A stretch of DNA of 16,916 bases, taken from positions 1 through 16,916 of the forward strand of contig DCGW01000052.1 in the NCBI GenBank assembly GCA_002315335.1, in the 5' to 3' direction. Below the pieces are notes generated by a model, which saw nothing but the letters and a program-made list of their open reading frames with translations, was not told where the DNA came from and made no database searches. Numbering within the stretch: the stretch's first letter is position 1; every line of letters begins with the position of its first letter. This document shows, one piece after another, positions 13,341-16,916 of this stretch. The position numbers were made by a program, and so were the translations under genes. Source of the DNA: Firmicutes bacterium UBA1768 (GTDB lineage Bacteria; Bacillota; Clostridia; Peptostreptococcales; Anaerovoracaceae).

Positions 13341-15317
13341 ATGAGCGTTGTGCTTTCAAAATTATTGGATATTGAAAAGTACCTTCTTCAGCAGATGGCT
13401 TACTATCACCTTCCGATTGAACAAAAGGATTTAAACCTTTCTGAAGAGCCCATACCTCTGGCAGACTTAGTTGAAAATATTGTATATGGGGACTACTCAA
13501 TAGTCACAAAAAAGGAAGCGGACGGTTCAACAAGAGAGCACGTTTACCGAAAGAGAGAGGAATTCAGGAAAATCCTTAATAACAGTAACAATTTGGGGGA
13601 TGTGGTTCTCAGAGGCTATATCAGCGATAATTATAACCGCTACGGCAACACCGCTTCCAGGCTAAAGACAAGCCTTTTGGGGATGTGCTTTGCGGATTCG
13701 GAAGACAACAGGGTAGTTGTTTTCGCGGGCTGTGAAAACGCTGACAAGCTTAGCTTTTTCATAGATATGGGAGGCTGCATTCTTTCAGGAATAGGTCTTC
13801 CAATGAGACAGCAAAGGGAAGCTTTAAGGTTTTTTGACAGAGAAACTAAAGGAACGGCCGGCAGGATAGGCCTTATTGGTCATTCAAAGGGCGGCTTTAA
13901 CGCGACTCACTGCTATATTAATCGCCTTGATATGGACCTCGACGTATTTGTTATCGGTGGTCAGCCATATAACTGGTTTGTAATGAACAAGGCGCAGAGG
14001 GCGGCTCTCAAGCAGCCGAATTATGAATTCATTCTCCATGAGGGCGACGTTATGGGTCAGGCAGGCTACCTTACATATGTAAGCAGAGTGGTCAGGGTTA
14101 ACCCATACAGGAACAAGAGCCGGATTCTTCAGCGCCACTGCTTTGATACGCAGCTGTTTGACGACTATGGTAATCTTGAAGGGGCAAGAGTTCTGAGAAA
14201 GACACCCGGAGCTGTTAAAAGGCTGATATTTTCTGACTATAGCAAGGAGGAAATCGGCTCAAACGAGGATGCTCTCAAAAGGTTTGAAAATATTATTGGT
14301 GAAATAGACAACACTGCAAAGCTGATCAGCTATGCAATAGATGAAATCCAGCTGGTTACGGGTGCTGACACGGCAACCTTCTTTATGGTGCATGAGCAGC
14401 AGGGAACATATAATCTTGTTCCTGTAATGACAAAGGGTGGCGCGGCGAGAGACATAGTGATGTCTCGAATGAAGGTCAGCGAGTCAAAGCTTAAAAACGC
14501 CATTGACGGAGGTTATCCGGTATTGTTTACAGATATAAACGAGGAAAGCCACCTCTTAGTTGAGATTCAAAATACGATGAAGGAGGAAATTTCTTCGTTC
14601 GGAATTATCCCGGTTACAGGGGAGGATCACAGAGGCGGATTGATTTCGCTTGCAAGCTTTGAAGGTGGAAAGCTCGGACTTGAGGAGTTTGATTTTGCAT
14701 TAAAGCTTGTAGAAAAAGTGCATCGTCGTCTCGGCGAGATTGGCTTTGATTTTGAGGTTATTCCTGCGCCGCCAAAGTTCCAGCTGCTAAGATTGGACGA
14801 GCCTGTGCTGAGTGTAGAAAGGGCTGAATACAAAGAGGTATTTTGCAGGTATAAAAGAGAAAAGGATGAGTATTCCCGAGTCTTTACCAAGGGCAGGCTT
14901 TCCGGAATAGAAAAAATTCTGATTGACAGGATTGCCATCAATCCAGGAGAAAACCATGAGTTGAGAACCTGGAGGGAAAAAGATCTTACATTTATATACG
15001 GCGGTGAAGCAAAGGAAAAACGAAAGCCTATTCCTAAGTTCACGAAAATGGAAAACTCATATCTTGCTCTGACAGAGGCGGCGGACCTTCTTGACCTTGA
15101 TTACAGGGTGCTTGTGAAGGGACGTTGGGAAATGTCTGCTGTCGACTATGTCAAGGTGAGAGCGGCATATGCTTTGACTAAAGAATCATCGCTGATAGTA
15201 ATAGATGCGTGGGATATGTCTGAAGCAGACTACATGGAAGTAATGCCAGTGCTGAGGCTGCTTTGCTATGATATGTACACTACGGTTATTGTCCTGAGAA
15301 GGGCAGAAGACCGGTAA
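13341..15317 (+). CDS. Unrecognised three-part protein: lipase-like hydrolase, GAF-like region, C-terminal region
   Basis: A 658-residue protein I cannot name. Residues 1 to about 300 resemble a lipase/Mbeg1-like (DUF2974-type) alpha/beta hydrolase: a strand VVVFAGCE, the nucleophile elbow GHSKGG (S182), a strand FVIGGQP, an acid candidate in HEGDVMG (D236) and a base candidate in QRHCFDT (H266), in the right order and spacing for a Ser-Asp-His triad. About 325-470 has a GAF-like pattern (helix ISYAIDEIQLVTGADTATFF, then PVLFTDI, GIIPV, GGLISLASF and a closing helix). About 475-658 is unassigned; a hydrophobic strand SLIVIDAWD looks like Walker B, but there is no Walker A. No signal peptide or membrane segment is seen, so it is probably cytoplasmic. 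It is cotranscribed with ychF and ends at the 15339 terminator. Function unknown; a sensor-coupled hydrolase is only an inference. Confidence 0.85.
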   Translation: MSVVLSKLLDIEKYLLQQMAYYHLPIEQKDLNLSEEPIPLADLVENIVYGDYSIVTKKEADGSTREHVYRKREEFRKILNNSNNLGDVVLRGYISDNYNRYGNTASRLKTSLLGMCFADSEDNRVVVFAGCENADKLSFFIDMGGCILSGIGLPMRQQREALRFFDRETKGTAGRIGLIGHSKGGFNATHCYINRLDMDLDVFVIGGQPYNWFVMNKAQRAALKQPNYEFILHEGDVMGQAGYLTYVSRVVRVNPYRNKSRILQRHCFDTQLFDDYGNLEGARVLRKTPGAVKRLIFSDYSKEEIGSNEDALKRFENIIGEIDNTAKLISYAIDEIQLVTGADTATFFMVHEQQGTYNLVPVMTKGGAARDIVMSRMKVSESKLKNAIDGGYPVLFTDINEESHLLVEIQNTMKEEISSFGIIPVTGEDHRGGLISLASFEGGKLGLEEFDFALKLVEKVHRRLGEIGFDFEVIPAPPKFQLLRLDEPVLSVERAEYKEVFCRYKREKDEYSRVFTKGRLSGIEKILIDRIAINPGENHELRTWREKDLTFIYGGEAKEKRKPIPKFTKMENSYLALTEAADLLDLDYRVLVKGRWEMSAVDYVKVRAAYALTKESSLIVIDAWDMSEADYMEVMPVLRLLCYDMYTTVIVLRRAEDR

Positions 15318-15338
15318 AAAAATATATTATCGATGAAA

Positions 15339-15377
15339 ATGGCTGTCAAGAAAAAATGCTTGACAGCCGTCTTTTTT
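15339..15377 (+). terminator. Terminator of the ychF operon, overlapping the ylxM promoter
   Basis: GGCTGTCAAG (15341-15350) pairs perfectly with CTTGACAGCC (15359-15368) around AAAAAATG, extended by T-G and A-T pairs outside. It is followed by a run of seven Ts after GTC. It lies 22 nt after the stop codon of the upstream gene. Confidence 0.92.
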
Positions 15378-15388
15378 TGCTATACAAT
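15360..15388 (+). promoter_or_regulatory. Near-consensus promoter of ylxM-ffh
   Basis: A perfect TTGACA (15360-15365), a 17-bp spacer and TACAAT (15383-15388, 5 of 6). The -35 box lies within the 3' arm of the upstream terminator hairpin and the terminator T-tract forms the spacer. Transcription would start near 15395, about 24 nt before the ylxM ATG. Confidence 0.82.
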
Positions 15389-15418
15389 ATGAGAGCTGAT
15401 GAAAGGTAGGGAGGAAAG

Positions 15419-15778
15419 ATGATTGATTTGCAAACAGGCTTGCTGCTTGATTATTACGGCCAGTTTTTAACCGCAAAACAACGGGAAATCATGACTCTTT
15501 ACTTTGAAAATGACTATTCTCTCAGCGAAATAGCTGAAGAGCTTGGGGTAAGCCGCCAGGCTGTTCATGACACGATAAAAAAGTCGAAAAAGGCTCTGAG
15601 TGACTGCGAGACAAGACTCGGACTCGTTTCAAGGTTTTCTGAAAGGGAAAGAGCGCTGAAAGAAATCGCAGATATAGCGGAGGAGCTTGGCAAGATATCA
15701 CAGAAAGACAGCATAGATGCGGGTCTGGTACGTGAAAAAGCCGAAAAAATTCAGGAAATTATTTTCAAAATTGAATAG
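15419..15778 (+). CDS. ylxM: YlxM-family helix-turn-helix protein (UPF0122)
   Basis: A 119-residue all-helical protein of the YlxM/p13 family, encoded next to ffh in Firmicutes and Mollicutes and linked to the signal recognition particle. Residues about 17-60 form a sigma-factor region-4-like HTH (LTAKQREIMTLYFENDYSLS, then EIAEELGVSRQAVHDTIKKS). The C-terminal half is a charged helical segment. GGAGG (15410-15414) lies 4 nt before the ATG. The stop codon is 13 nt before the ffh start, and the ffh ribosome binding site overlaps the stop codon, so the two genes are cotranscribed. Confidence 0.94.
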   Translation: MIDLQTGLLLDYYGQFLTAKQREIMTLYFENDYSLSEIAEELGVSRQAVHDTIKKSKKALSDCETRLGLVSRFSERERALKEIADIAEELGKISQKDSIDAGLVREKAEKIQEIIFKIE

Positions 15779-15791
15779 GAGATAATGAAAA

Positions 15792-16916
15792 ATGGCATTT
15801 GAGAACCTTTCGGAACGACTTCAAGGTACGTTCTCAAACCTTAAGGGTAAGGTCCTTCTTCCTGAAGCCGAGGTCAACCAGATTCTTCGAGAAATTAGAA
15901 TGGCACTGCTCGAGGCCGATGTAAGCGTTGAAGTGGTGAAACCGTTCATTGGCAGAATCAGAGAAAGGCTTATCGGAGCGGAAGCTGCACAAAATCTCAC
16001 ATCGGAACAGCAGGTTGTTAAGGTTGTTAACGAAGAGCTTACTGCGCTGATGGGAGGAGAAGCGGCAAAGCTTACATACTCACCTTCAGGATTTACTACC
16101 ATTCTCATGGCCGGCCTTCAGGGTACAGGTAAAACAACTACCTGCGGAAAGTTAGCTCTCCACCTGAAAAACGAAGGCAAAAAGGTTATGATGGCGGCCT
16201 GCGACGTTTACAGACCTGCGGCTATTGACCAGCTCAAAATTGTAGGCGAAAAGGTAGGCGTTCCCGTATTCTCTATGGAGGGTGAAAAGTCACCTGAAAA
16301 AATTGCAAAGGCTGCAAGAAGAGAAGCGGAAATCAAGGGCTATAATGTACTCATAGTCGATACATCAGGTCGTCTGCACGTAGACGAAGAGCTGATGGAC
16401 GAAATAGTCCGAATAAAAGACGCGGTTAACCCACACGAAATACTCTTAGTAGTAGACTCCATGGTGGGTCAGGATGCGGTTACTGCGGCAAAAAGCTTCA
16501 ATGAAAGGCTTGAAATCAGCGGCATAATCATGACAAAGATGGACGGTGACACCCGTGGTGGTGCTGCTCTGTCCGTAAAAGAAGTCACAGGAAAGCCGAT
16601 AAAATTCATAGGTGCAGGCGAAAAAGCCGAAGCACTTGAGGTCTTCTACCCTGACAGAATGGCTTCTCGTATCCTGGGTATGGGAGATATGCTCTCACTC
16701 ATCGAGGAAGCGGAAAGAACCTTCGATAAGGAAAAGACAGAAAAGCTTGAAAAAAAGCTCAGAAAGAATAAAGCCCTCGACTTAGAGGACTTCCTGGACC
16801 AGATTCAGCAGGTAAGAAAGATGGATAATCTCAACAATATGCTGAAGATGATTCCGGGCGTAAAGCAAAAGGACCTGGATAAAGTCGACCTCGACGGAAC
16901 AGACCACGAGATGAAG
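15792..16916 (+). CDS. ffh: Signal recognition particle protein Ffh (SRP54), 3' truncated by the window
   Basis: The GTPase subunit of the signal recognition particle, which binds signal sequences on ribosomes and hands them to FtsY at the membrane. The visible 375 codons begin MAFENLSERLQGTFSNLKGK (the N domain) and include G1 GLQGTGKTT (108-116), the insertion-box region with CDVYRPAAIDQL, G3 DTSGRLHVDEEL, and G4/G5 TKMDGDTRGG and FIGAGEKAEALE. From about residue 310 the methionine-rich M domain begins (LEDFLDQIQQVRKMDNLNNM). The frame is open at the window end. Bacterial Ffh is about 445-450 residues, so roughly 70 are missing. AGGAGAT at 15777-15783, overlapping the ylxM stop codon, is 8 nt before the ATG. 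Confidence 0.97.
   Translation, partial: MAFENLSERLQGTFSNLKGKVLLPEAEVNQILREIRMALLEADVSVEVVKPFIGRIRERLIGAEAAQNLTSEQQVVKVVNEELTALMGGEAAKLTYSPSGFTTILMAGLQGTGKTTTCGKLALHLKNEGKKVMMAACDVYRPAAIDQLKIVGEKVGVPVFSMEGEKSPEKIAKAARREAEIKGYNVLIVDTSGRLHVDEELMDEIVRIKDAVNPHEILLVVDSMVGQDAVTAAKSFNERLEISGIIMTKMDGDTRGGAALSVKEVTGKPIKFIGAGEKAEALEVFYPDRMASRILGMGDMLSLIEEAERTFDKEKTEKLEKKLRKNKALDLEDFLDQIQQVRKMDNLNNMLKMIPGVKQKDLDKVDLDGTDHEMK

Overview
The window looks like a chromosomal segment of an anaerobic Firmicute of the class Clostridia. The evidence is moderate-to-low GC with AT-rich spacers, strong AGGAGG-type ribosome binding sites, near-consensus sigma-A promoters, rho-independent terminators, an S-layer (SLH) surface protein, an iron-type alcohol dehydrogenase, a Na/phosphate symporter with a PhoU-like tail, and the Firmicute ylxM-ffh gene pair. 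The genus cannot be settled from sequence alone. Every large gene is on the + strand; only tRNA-Ser at the left edge is on the - strand. Most of the window is core housekeeping sequence.

Layout, left to right. (1) 7-2166: tRNA-Ser(GCT) and a type I glutamine synthetase gene diverge from back-to-back near-consensus promoters. The glnA terminator follows, then a gene-free stretch of about 460 bp holding an 11-bp tandem repeat and a pair of related hairpins that together form a larger inverted repeat. (2) 2170-4786: an SDR-family oxidoreductase and a secreted protein with three SLH domains, each with its own promoter. (3) 4800-10991: a probable five-gene operon with short gaps: iron alcohol dehydrogenase, a small lipoprotein, a short alanyl-tRNA synthetase lacking the C-Ala domain, a Na/Pi symporter and a 23S rRNA pseudouridine synthase. 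It ends in a hairpin. (4) 11069-12180: an AT-richer accessory-looking patch with one VOC (glyoxalase-fold) gene that has its own strong promoter and a leader hairpin. About 660 bp follow with hairpins, short repeats and possible gene debris, but no convincing intact gene. (5) 11980-15378: ychF and an unusual 658-residue protein that joins a lipase-like alpha/beta hydrolase region, a GAF-like region and an unassigned C-terminal region. (6) 15360-16916: ylxM and the 5' part of ffh, the signal recognition particle pair, cut by the window edge.

Functionally the window covers nitrogen assimilation (glnA), alcohol/aldehyde redox balance (Fe-ADH), translation and RNA modification (tRNA-Ser, AlaRS, RluB, YchF), phosphate uptake, the cell envelope (SLH protein, lipoprotein) and membrane protein targeting (YlxM/Ffh). 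A recurring design is promoter elements placed inside or against the upstream terminator. It is clearest at 15359-15388, where the -35 box lies in the 3' arm of the terminator hairpin.

No defence, CRISPR, phage or transposase genes were seen. The best candidates for something undescribed are the three-part protein at 13341-15317, the paired hairpin element at 1857-2085 and the short AlaRS with a four-cysteine insertion. All functional statements rest on reading the sequence and on memory of protein families; no database search was possible.
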